Origin: Terriglobia bacterium
GTDB taxonomy: Bacteria; Acidobacteriota; Terriglobia; UBA7540
DNA: 7,737 nucleotides
Direction: 5' to 3'
NCBI GenBank assembly: GCA_030040295.1
Contig: JASHTZ010000477.1
Span: 1-7,737, forward strand
Below, in pieces: positions 1 to 5,351 of this stretch (positions within the stretch are counted from its first letter, which is position 1; each line of letters begins with the position of its first letter). The notes below the pieces were generated by a model that saw only the letters and a list, made by a program, of their open reading frames with translations, was not told the origin of the DNA and ran no database searches. The position numbers and the translations under genes were made by a program.

Positions 1-225
1 TCCCTTGTATACCTGTTCAACCGCGATGGAAGTCAGGGTCAGGATTTGAGTGTGGGATTCGTTCCAGCGGCACATCTGCCTGGCTATTTGCCCCTGAACG
101 ATGTCGCTGGAAGCTTGGGTGAGTTGATCGAGTGACATGGGGACAAGCGTGGAGGCGCGCATGACGGAAACGGTCGCGGTTCCGGCGGCCAGAGCACCTG
201 CAAGAATCGCAATGGGCAATCTCAT
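1..225 (-). CDS. Exported protein of unknown function, N-terminal 75 codons (cut by left edge)
   Basis: The reading frame opens at an ATG (225-223) and runs off the window with no stop. The first residues, MRLPIAILAGALAAGTATVSV, have one arginine followed by a hydrophobic Ala-rich core, which reads as a Sec signal peptide with cleavage probably near 'MRAS'. The mature part begins 'TLVPMSLDQLTQASSDIVQG' and continues through a Trp-Asn ('CRWNESHTQ') segment to 'SIAVEQVYKG'. That pattern resembles a family of small secreted beta-rich proteins of unknown function that I recall from Acidobacteria and similar groups; this is recall only. The start is supported by AAAGG (234-238) 8 nt upstream, which overlaps the stop codon of the preceding gene. 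The 11-bp gap means it is probably co-transcribed and translationally coupled with the Ig-like protein gene upstream of it. Function cannot be assigned from the visible third or so of the protein. Confidence 0.75.
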   Translation of the reverse strand, partial: MRLPIAILAGALAAGTATVSVMRASTLVPMSLDQLTQASSDIVQGQIARQMCRWNESHTQILTLTSIAVEQVYKG

Positions 226-236
226 TCCTTCTGCCT

Positions 237-1412
237 TTACTGAATCTGAATCGCTCCCGCGAACGCCTGCAACTCGCCCGTGGCCGTATTGGCCACCACG
301 ATGTTGCGCGGGCCAGGGGCGGCGTTCGGGCTCACCGTAACACGAAAGGCCACGTTTAACAGTCCTGCGTGATTGTCCGTGGGGCTGAGCGGCGTCAATT
401 GAGTCACCGTGATGTCGTCGTGCGTACCCTGGCTTACATCCACCGAAAGACCATTGGCCAGAGACGTTCCGCCGCCATCCGTCAATCCCTGGCCAAGCAG
501 CCAGACAATTGCGGTTGAGCCCCTTTGCACCGTGACGCTGGCCACACCACCGGAACAATTCGTCAGACCTCCCAAGGGTCCAAGTGTGCCCTCGCACGTG
601 CCGATGTCGGCGAGCCCGAGGGTGGGGCTGGAGGAAGCGACGTCAAAGTTGACGTCATCGGCGTCGGTATTTCCACCGGGCACGTTGATGGCGTTCGCGC
701 GGGTGCTTGAGGGATTCACCATGACGGTAAGCGAAGCCGACTGCGACGGATCCGCCTGGCTGGTGGCGGTAATGGTAATGGGATTGTTGCCCGCCGGGAG
801 TGCCGAGGGCGCGATGTACTTGGCGCTGGCGGAAGTGCCGGAAATCGTGCCGAGTGTGGCATTGCCGTTATCCACAGAGCCTGCCAGCGCGCCCGTCACG
901 GTCCAGTTGACCGCCGTATTAGAAGAGCCGGTCACCGAGGCAGTAATGGGAAGCGTCTGATCCACTGTTATATTCGCCGGGCCGATGGGGCTGGTAATGG
1001 AAATCGATACGTCCGCAGGCGGCGTGTTGGGCGAAATCGTCACCATGACCGAGGCATTGTCACTCGCATCGGTCTTGCTGGCCGCAGTAATGGTCACGCT
1101 TGCGGGATTGGGCGCAGATGTGGGCGCAGTATATAGCCCTGAACTGGTAATCGTGCCGACCTTCGAGTTTCCCCCTCTCACTCCCGCCACCGACCAGAGG
1201 GCGGTAGGATGAAGCGTGCCCGGGGTGCTGACCGTGAATTGAAACGTCTGCCCCGCCGTCAATGTCGCAGGGGAAGGGTCAAACACCAGGGTCGGTGCAC
1301 GGCTATCCGCTCGCGGAGCCGTGGGGGTCGTAACCGCCGCGCAGTCCGCCATCACCACCAGCAGGCACAGGTTGATTCCCAATACCAGCGTTTTGTGAAC
1401 GCTGCCCCACAT
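237..1412 (-). CDS. Secreted Ig-like repeat protein with C-terminal IPT-like domain
   Basis: This is a 391-residue exported protein. An N-terminal hydrophobic stretch (residues 8-22) after His6-Lys7 looks like a signal peptide. Cys24 follows 'LVVMAD', so it could be a lipoprotein, but Asp at -1 is a poor lipobox and cleavage by signal peptidase I near Ala26 is equally possible. Two tandem Ig-like (Big-type) repeats are visible: about 42-127, with 'TAGQTFQFTV', 'W-S-V' and 'SSGLYTAP'; and about 135-233, with 'TVDQTLPITASV', 'NWTVTG', 'KYIAP' and 'ITITATSQADPSQSASLTV'. Residues 300-391 form another beta-rich unit, with 'DDITVTQL' and 'SPNAAPGPRNIVVAN', like an IPT/TIG domain. Cys273 and Cys286 could form a disulfide. 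No enzyme motif is seen. A longer frame begins at 1514, but ATG 1412 puts the signal peptide at the N-terminus. It follows the secretion-type operon after 239 bp and may be surface-exposed or a substrate; that is inference from position. Confidence 0.8.
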   Translation of the reverse strand: MWGSVHKTLVLGINLCLLVVMADCAAVTTPTAPRADSRAPTLVFDPSPATLTAGQTFQFTVSTPGTLHPTALWSVAGVRGGNSKVGTITSSGLYTAPTSAPNPASVTITAASKTDASDNASVMVTISPNTPPADVSISITSPIGPANITVDQTLPITASVTGSSNTAVNWTVTGALAGSVDNGNATLGTISGTSASAKYIAPSALPAGNNPITITATSQADPSQSASLTVMVNPSSTRANAINVPGGNTDADDVNFDVASSSPTLGLADIGTCEGTLGPLGGLTNCSGGVASVTVQRGSTAIVWLLGQGLTDGGGTSLANGLSVDVSQGTHDDITVTQLTPLSPTDNHAGLLNVAFRVTVSPNAAPGPRNIVVANTATGELQAFAGAIQIQ

Positions 1413-1472
1413 GTTCGTTCCAGCTCCCTCAAGACGGAGAATCCCCATCACTCTTTGTTTGGCCCAAGGCCC

Positions 1473-1501
1473 ATTGTAACCCAGAAACCAAAGTGCGGCA
1501 G
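1473..1501 (-). promoter_or_regulatory. Candidate promoter for the Ig-like protein gene (weak)
   Basis: Reading leftward, TACAAT (1478-1473) is a good -10 hexamer, with the first transcribed base expected near 1466, about 54 nt before the ATG at 1412. A 17-nt spacer leads to CTGCCG (1501-1496), which matches only three of six positions of a sigma-70 -35 box. It lies in the only sizeable non-coding gap of the window, where a promoter is plausible. The call rests on one hexamer and could be chance. Confidence 0.3.
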
Positions 1502-1516
1502 GCGCGAGCCCCAACG

Positions 1517-1538
1517 CTTGTAGGCATTTCCTTACAAG
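1517..1538. repeat. Inverted repeat / hairpin upstream of the Ig-like protein gene
   Basis: CTTGTA (1517-1522) and TACAAG (1533-1538) are exact inverted copies. Allowing one bulged T, the pairing extends to eight base pairs (CTTGTAGG with CC-TACAAG) closing a five-base loop. It lies about 40 bp upstream of the candidate -10 box, where an operator would be expected. No T-run follows on either strand, so a classic intrinsic terminator is unlikely. Confidence 0.4.
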
Positions 1539-1622
1539 TTGTCCGTTAAGGGTGCAAACCGTGCGGGCAGCCGCAAAGGCTGTGTATGAAGGAAGATGAT
1601 CAGGTTTTTGGAAAGGCTCGAT

Positions 1623-1647
1623 TCCGCGCGGACACGCGAAATTCGCG
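1623..1647. repeat. Two adjacent short palindromes just after the pseudopilin stop codon
   Basis: TCCGCGCGGA (1623-1632) is a perfect 10-bp palindrome, and CGCGAA-A-TTCGCG (1635-1647) is a 6-bp inverted repeat around one central base. They sit 2 bp apart, and the nearer one begins 4 nt past the stop codon of the pseudopilin gene. The position suits transcript 3'-end protection or a weak terminator, but there is no downstream T-tract in the leftward direction, so I do not call a terminator. CG-rich sequence can give such palindromes by chance. Confidence 0.35.
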
Positions 1648-1651
1648 ATGA

Positions 1652-2518
1652 TCAGTTCTGGGGAGAGCCGAAGTTCGGTGAAGTTGTGGTTGAGTTCAGG
1701 CTGAAGCCACTATTTTGCGAAAATCCTGAACTCTGCTGCGGGTTTTGCTGCCCGAATCCGCCGGATCCTCCGCCTCCGGGCATTCCGACGCCAATTCCGA
1801 ACACTCCCATATCCAGCCCGATGAACTCCCACTGATTATAGTGAGTGTGTTTATTCCAGTTTTTGATTGACTCGTGCTTGCTGGTGGGGGCGACGCCGAC
1901 AATGTAGGCGCCTATTATTCCGTTTTCATCCGTGCTGGAAGAGAAGGAAGAAGAAAATCCGCTCTGGCTGGAAGTTCCCATGGAGGAATTCGATCCAAAT
2001 CCTGAGTTGCCCAAAGAGAATCCCGAGGAACCGGAATTACCCAGAGAAAAGCTGCTCCCTGACATGGAATTCGAAGACGAAGAACCATTTATCCCAAGCC
2101 CGGCGGGGTTGTTGTTTTGGTTCATCAAGGGTTGATTGACCGAATCCAGCAACACTCCCGCGGCATTGACGTGGACGAAGCGCCATTTCCCTTTGGGATC
2201 AAGTGGGTCCTTGTACTCTTGGCGCAAGAACCGCATTCCATTCGTACCCTCCAGCTCCTTGATGTTCACGGGATAGCGGTTGAATTGCTTATGGAAGAGG
2301 GCCACCGCCCGGGCATATTGGGTCCCGCGGAAGATCGTCTCCTCCTCCTGCTCGCGCCGCCCCTCCTGAAGGAGGCTGGGCAGTGCCGCCGTCAAGCTGA
2401 CCAGCATCAGGGTGGCCACAATCATGACAATGATCAGCACGATGCCTTCAGCCCGGCACCGTCGGCGTCCCGCCCTACTGCGGGAAGGACAATTCAAAGG
2501 TTTTCTGCGTTTCGGCAT
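1652..2518 (-). CDS. Type II secretion / type IV pilus pseudopilin-like protein with Ser/Gly-rich insert
   Basis: This is a 288-residue class III-signal-type protein. A very basic leader (residues 1-24, nine Arg or Lys) ends at Gly25, followed by the hydrophobic helix 'IVLIIVMIVATLMLVSLTAAL' (26-46), as expected for prepilin peptidase cleavage after Gly25. The helix continues amphipathically ('QEGRREQEEETIFRGTQYARAVALFHKQFNRYP'), as in GspG/PulG-like pseudopilins. Position +5 of the mature protein is Ile30 instead of the usual Glu, a trait known from GspK-type tip pseudopilins. A conserved block 'GMRFLRQEYKDPLDPKGKWRFVHV' (94-117) is followed by a Ser/Gly/Asn-rich stretch (145-196), a second conserved block 'IIGAYIVGVAPTSKHESIKNWNKHTHYNQWEF', and a Gly/Gln/Ser-rich tail (240-288). 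The start overlaps the upstream gene by 44 bp. ATG 2518 was chosen over an in-frame TTG at 2530; neither has a good Shine-Dalgarno, so coupling is assumed. The family match is firm, its role as major or minor pseudopilin is not. Confidence 0.82.
   Translation of the reverse strand: MPKRRKPLNCPSRSRAGRRRCRAEGIVLIIVMIVATLMLVSLTAALPSLLQEGRREQEEETIFRGTQYARAVALFHKQFNRYPVNIKELEGTNGMRFLRQEYKDPLDPKGKWRFVHVNAAGVLLDSVNQPLMNQNNNPAGLGINGSSSSNSMSGSSFSLGNSGSSGFSLGNSGFGSNSSMGTSSQSGFSSSFSSSTDENGIIGAYIVGVAPTSKHESIKNWNKHTHYNQWEFIGLDMGVFGIGVGMPGGGGSGGFGQQNPQQSSGFSQNSGFSLNSTTTSPNFGSPQN
1931..2086 (-). repeat. Low-complexity Ser/Gly/Asn coding tract inside the pseudopilin gene
   Basis: This covers residues 145-196 of the pseudopilin, made almost wholly of Ser, Gly, Asn and Phe. 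The heptapeptide FSLGNSG occurs twice (residues 157-163 and 167-173; DNA 2050-2030 and 2020-2000), with the DNA copies diverged at synonymous positions. The tract probably forms a flexible loop between two conserved blocks. Its length is likely to vary between strains. Confidence 0.7.
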
Positions 2519-3026
2519 CTTGAAACACAATCGCTGTGGGAGTTATTTTCACAACCTTATACTTCCCGCCCACCACATCACCCTCGTGGACGACTTCCAT
2601 ATCATCCTTGAAACTCACCATCCCCTCGCCCTTGCCGCCCGGCAATTCGTTGTAACCCATGGCTTTGATAGGAGGCGGGGGAGGCGGGGGAGGAAGTCTC
2701 ACCGGTACGGGCTTGGGCGGGAGCGGCAGCGGAGCGGCTTCACCCACATATTCAAACGGGTTGCGGCCCTCACCGGGAAGCGGGCGGGAGTCCAGTTGCT
2801 TCAAGGCATCGAAGTGTACCGTGGGATCGTATTCCGCCAAGTCATCCGCAGCGTGAGAGGTGCTCTTCTCGGCCTTTGCGGAAGAGGCGGCCGGAGAAGC
2901 GGCATGCGCACTGGAATTTCCCGGCTGCCAGCTTCGATACTCGGATACCAGATGGGCCACCAGCAGCGCTGCGACCACACCCAGCACGGCAGTTCCCCAT
3001 TTTTCCATTCCGGCCGAAAGTTTCAT
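2475..3026 (-). CDS. GspC/PilP-like bitopic membrane protein with polyproline hinge
   Basis: This 183-residue protein would link the inner-membrane alignment complex to the secretin. Residues 11-27 form a single transmembrane segment with a short cytoplasmic N-terminus. There is no lipobox cysteine, so the topology is that of GspC, not of the lipoprotein PilP. An Ala/Ser-rich periplasmic linker (37-62) leads to 'RNPFEYV' (88-94), a motif common to PilP- and GspC-like proteins, then a Pro-rich hinge with eight consecutive prolines (112-119; DNA 2693-2670). The C-terminal domain (121-183, 'KAMGY', 'VSFKDDMEVVHEGDVVGGKYKVVKI', 'TFELSF') has the all-beta pattern of the homology region that contacts the secretin N0 domain. 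The start is ATG 3026, overlapping the PilO stop in an ATGA tetranucleotide, which indicates translational coupling. Sequence identity to named families is low; the call relies on motif order and gene position. Confidence 0.75.
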   Translation of the reverse strand: MKLSAGMEKWGTAVLGVVAALLVAHLVSEYRSWQPGNSSAHAASPAASSAKAEKSTSHAADDLAEYDPTVHFDALKQLDSRPLPGEGRNPFEYVGEAAPLPLPPKPVPVRLPPPPPPPPIKAMGYNELPGGKGEGMVSFKDDMEVVHEGDVVGGKYKVVKITPTAIVFQDAETQKTFELSFPQ

Positions 3027-3571
3027 GGCGTTAGATAAAGGTCCGCGGTCAACTTCAGACTGATGGGCGCGTTATCGCCCGTAGTAAATGTAAAATCGCG
3101 AACCAGCAGAAACTCGTCCGCAGTTTCCAAAGAGTGCGCGAACTTCACCAGGCCTGCGTAGGGTCCCTGAGCGTTGATTTCGAGCGCCAATTTCTCCAGA
3201 GGGTCTTTGTGCTCCGGCTCGAGCTTGAATCCCAGCGGGCCTAGCTTGACGCCCGAAGCGTCCGCCAGCTTGTGAACCAGGTGGTCAGCGGAGGAATATA
3301 CCTCGCGGCGCGGTGGAATTCGGTTGCTGGTGAAATCCTCAATTTGCTTCGCCACCTCCGGCAAAGCAGCTTGATCCTTCTTCAGGAGTTCCACCCGCAC
3401 CTGGAGCTTCCTGATCGTTTGGCGCAACTCGTCCTGACGGTACGCCTCCCTATCAAGCTTATCACCCAGCGGCCGGTAGACCCCAAAGAAAATAACCAGG
3501 TCCAAAGCCACGAGACCCGCGCCAATGGCTTCAAAGATTCGATTAACGATTTGGCGTCGGCTTTTGCGCAC
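3023..3571 (-). CDS. pilO: PilO-like alignment-complex protein
   Basis: This 182-residue bitopic protein has the PilO layout. There is a short basic cytoplasmic N-terminus (MRKSRRQIVNR), a transmembrane helix at about 12-32, a periplasmic heptad-rich coiled coil at about 38-80 ('LDREAYRQDELRQTIRKLQVRVELLKKD'), and a ferredoxin-like C-terminal domain from about 88 ('VYSSADHLVHKLADASGVKLG', 'YAGLVKFAHSLETADEFLLVRDFTF', 'LKLTADLYL'). PilO pairs with PilN in the periplasm and helps couple the ATPase-driven platform to PilP and the secretin. The start is GTG (3571-3569), with GGGG 7 nt upstream; the gene overlaps the end of the PilN gene by 29 bp and ends in an ATGA overlap with the next gene. The length is a little short of the 200 or so residues usual for PilO. 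The call is strong because the preceding gene encodes a PilN-like protein. Confidence 0.85.
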   Translation of the reverse strand: MRKSRRQIVNRIFEAIGAGLVALDLVIFFGVYRPLGDKLDREAYRQDELRQTIRKLQVRVELLKKDQAALPEVAKQIEDFTSNRIPPRREVYSSADHLVHKLADASGVKLGPLGFKLEPEHKDPLEKLALEINAQGPYAGLVKFAHSLETADEFLLVRDFTFTTGDNAPISLKLTADLYLTP

Positions 3572-4337
3572 CTTTCATCCCCATATTCATATTCGGAATT
3601 CCCATCCTGGGCGCCGGAGGCTTGCCCTGCGGCGGCTTCTGGTTTTTGGCGGGCGGCATCATCTTCTCAGAAGCAGCCTTCGCGTGAGCCGCCCTCTTTT
3701 CAGGAGCCTTCTTTTCGCTCGAAGCTTCCGCTTTCTCGGCCTTCGCTTCCGCCTGCTCTTCCGCCCCTGGCAGGTAACGCGCCATGCACACGAGATTAAT
3801 CTGCGAACCCTGCGAGGGATCCTCCTGGAAACCCTGGTTGACGATCGACACGTCCTTGAAGTCCGGCGAATCTTCAAGGTCATTGATATAAGTCTCGATG
3901 GCATCTTCCCCCTTGGCGGTGATTCCCATTCGCACGGCGTAATCTTGTCCCGACTCCTTGGGGGAGGCGAACGCCAGACTGGTGAGATGAGCGTCCTCGG
4001 GAAGGAGGCCGGCCAGGCGTGAACTCACTTCAGCCAGAGAAACCTTCCTTTCCACAATGAGCTTGTTGATAAAGCGGATTCGAGTTCGCAGGTCTTGATC
4101 TGCCGGGGCTTCGAGTTTTCTGCGAATGTCTTCTTCCTGTCTGCCCAGATCGTCCGCGCGACTCTCGACGACGGTGACCTGATGTTGCATCGCGCGGAAA
4201 TCCCGATATTCGCGAAGCGAGGCTCGGCTCAGGAGAATCAACGCCCCCACGCCTATGAGCGTGGCGGGAATTCCCCACGCCAGCGCGTAGCGGTCGCGCG
4301 CGCTTGAGGGAGGGGAGAGATTGAGAGCTATCTTCAT
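3543..4337 (-). CDS. pilN: PilN-like alignment-complex protein with extended charged C-terminal tail
   Basis: This 264-residue protein begins MKIALNLSPP, equivalent to the 'INLLP'-type N-terminus by which PilN docks on PilM. A transmembrane helix (about 21-37) is followed by a coiled coil (about 41-75). The hallmark PilN block 'SLAEVSSRLAGLLPEDAHLTSLAF' lies at 100-123, and a second alpha/beta stretch 'YINDLEDSPDFKDVSIVNQGF' ends near 189, completing a ferredoxin-like domain. Residues 191-264 are additional. First comes an Ala/Lys/Glu-rich segment (191-225), then a Pro/Lys/Met/Asn-rich tail with 'MGIPNMNMGMKG'. Ordinary PilN proteins are near 180-210 residues and end about where this tail starts. 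There are only 5 bp between it and the PilM stop, and no clear Shine-Dalgarno is seen, so translation is probably coupled. The tail should be periplasmic; its function is unknown. Confidence 0.85.
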   Translation of the reverse strand: MKIALNLSPPSSARDRYALAWGIPATLIGVGALILLSRASLREYRDFRAMQHQVTVVESRADDLGRQEEDIRRKLEAPADQDLRTRIRFINKLIVERKVSLAEVSSRLAGLLPEDAHLTSLAFASPKESGQDYAVRMGITAKGEDAIETYINDLEDSPDFKDVSIVNQGFQEDPSQGSQINLVCMARYLPGAEEQAEAKAEKAEASSEKKAPEKRAAHAKAASEKMMPPAKNQKPPQGKPPAPRMGIPNMNMGMKGAQKPTPNR

Positions 4338-4342
4338 CTTGG

Positions 4343-5311
4343 TTAACTCAGGTTTGCCACCAGTCCTGCAAAAGGCATTCCAAAATGCTCAAAGGTCTCG
4401 CGTTGCCCGGTGGGCAGCCCGGCAGCAGGGAGGAAATTCGCGGGCAAGTGTTGAAGCTTCTGACCCAAGGTCTGCGCCAAAGCCTGGGATACCGCCGGCC
4501 CTGCCCCGGCAGTCGTGCGCTCGCAATACCAGACGTTTTGAACCTGAACTTTGAGATTATCCTGGCAGGTCGCCATAACGCGGCTGGCCTCGCGCGCCAC
4601 CTCCGAAAGGTTTCCCTCCAAATCGCCATCCAGCGCCCGCGTTCTCCAATAGCGCAGCCGATTGGACGCCACCACAACGGCAGTCAGCGCGCCGGGGCAG
4701 AGGTGAAGCAGCAGTTGGCCGCCCTCACCGTCAGAGAGCAAAGGCAGTAAGGCCACGCTGGCCGGCAAGATCAGCGCGGGAGGGCCGTTGACGCCTCCCA
4801 GTCCCGCTTCATACTCGGCCAATACGGAACTGCGCACCGCAACCACCAGAACCTCTACCGATCCCGGCTGTTTGGCCACCACTTGGAAGGTCAAGCGTGC
4901 TTCCTCGGGCGGGTAGGGGAGAAACTCGCGCATGCGCCACAGCACGAGGGTGTGCGCATCTTCCAAATTGTCGGGCAGAGTCTCAAATTGCAGCAGTGCG
5001 ATGCGCGCCACCACATCCGGAATCAGCAGACCTAACCTGCTTCCGCCGCTGCCCACTTTTGCGATGACCTGTGCGATGGTTCGCCGCACCGCCGCAAGAT
5101 CTGCCAGGTTGGACTTGTTTGCGGAGGGCGTCAGGGCGCCCGCGGGAAGTTCGCTCATTCCAACGCTTCGGACAATGCGCTTGGAGGGGTTCAGCCGCGC
5201 TGCCGCCACATATCCCGGCTCCACGTCCACAGCAAATGTGGGAGCCACGAAGCGGGCCGTTTGGAAACTGCCGCCGAAGCCCAGGCGTTTTTTCAATTTG
5301 CTCCAGTTCAA
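4343..5311 (-). CDS. pilM: Divergent PilM-like cytoplasmic assembly protein
   Basis: This 322-residue protein has no transmembrane segment and shows the actin-like PilM/GspL-cytoplasmic pattern. There is a first beta-strand pair 'FAVDVEPGYVAAARL' (26-40), a mid-region 'WRMREFLPYPPEEARLTFQVV' (125-145) typical of PilM, 'VEVLVVAVRSSVLAEYEAGL' (152-171), a second nucleotide-fold strand pair 'GQLLLHLCPGALTAVVV' (198-214), and a helix 'LSEVAREASRVMATCQDNL' (235-253). It ends in 'FGMPFAGLVANL', matching the PilM ending in which an ATPase-fold strand is followed by 'GLALR'. PilM forms a cytoplasmic ring that binds PilN. The usual Gly/Ser-rich nucleotide-binding turns are weak here: the first has 'EPGYV' where 'GSSSVK' is typical. 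The start is TTG 5311, supported by AAGGA 8 nt upstream; no usable ATG occurs before residue 52. It lies 36 bp after the ATPase gene. Confidence 0.8.
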   Translation of the reverse strand: MNWSKLKKRLGFGGSFQTARFVAPTFAVDVEPGYVAAARLNPSKRIVRSVGMSELPAGALTPSANKSNLADLAAVRRTIAQVIAKVGSGGSRLGLLIPDVVARIALLQFETLPDNLEDAHTLVLWRMREFLPYPPEEARLTFQVVAKQPGSVEVLVVAVRSSVLAEYEAGLGGVNGPPALILPASVALLPLLSDGEGGQLLLHLCPGALTAVVVASNRLRYWRTRALDGDLEGNLSEVAREASRVMATCQDNLKVQVQNVWYCERTTAGAGPAVSQALAQTLGQKLQHLPANFLPAAGLPTGQRETFEHFGMPFAGLVANLS

Positions 5312-5319
5312 GTCCGGCG

Positions 5320-5324
5320 TCCTT
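5320..5324 (-). promoter_or_regulatory. Shine-Dalgarno AAGGA fixing the TTG start of the PilM-like gene
   Basis: AAGGA, within a GGAGAAGGA run (5328-5320), lies 8 nt upstream of TTG 5311-5309. This spacing and the lack of any early in-frame ATG decide for the TTG start. Confidence 0.65.
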
Positions 5325-5341
5325 CTCCGGGGGCTTTCGTG

Positions 5342-5351
5342 CCGCCCCTAC
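5342..5351. repeat. Ten-base motif CCGCCCCTAC, copy 1 (over the ATPase stop codon)
   Basis: CCGCCCCTAC here is identical to 7016-7025 and in the same orientation; read leftward it is GTAGGGGCGG. This copy contains the TAG stop codon of the ATPase gene (5350-5348). The second copy forms one arm and flank of the palindrome at 7002-7021. A ten-base match in GC-rich DNA can be coincidence. Confidence 0.35.

Noticed and set aside
409..960. 183-codon plus-strand frame opposite the Ig-like protein gene
   Set aside because: The antisense strand encodes Ig-like repeats and a signal peptide; this frame shows no family feature and no ribosome site.
1413..1514. N-terminal extension of the Ig-like protein to the first in-frame start at 1514
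   Set aside because: It would place 34 residues before the signal peptide and overlaps the candidate promoter; ATG 1412 gives a normal export signal.
1568..1582. CAGCC...GGCTG hairpin as a terminator after the pseudopilin gene
   Set aside because: The stem is only five pairs and no T-tract follows on either strand.
2519..2530. TTG start 12 nt upstream for the pseudopilin
   Set aside because: There is no Shine-Dalgarno, and the longer leader gives no gain; ATG 2518 is simpler.
2670..2693. GGAGGCGGGGGAGGCGGGGG-type G-rich run as a G-quadruplex or regulatory repeat
   Set aside because: It is fully explained as codons for the eight-proline hinge of the GspC/PilP-like protein.
2117..3038. Overlapping plus-strand frames opposite the pseudopilin and GspC/PilP-like genes
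   Set aside because: Composition is that of shadow frames, and both minus-strand genes fit the operon with coupled starts.
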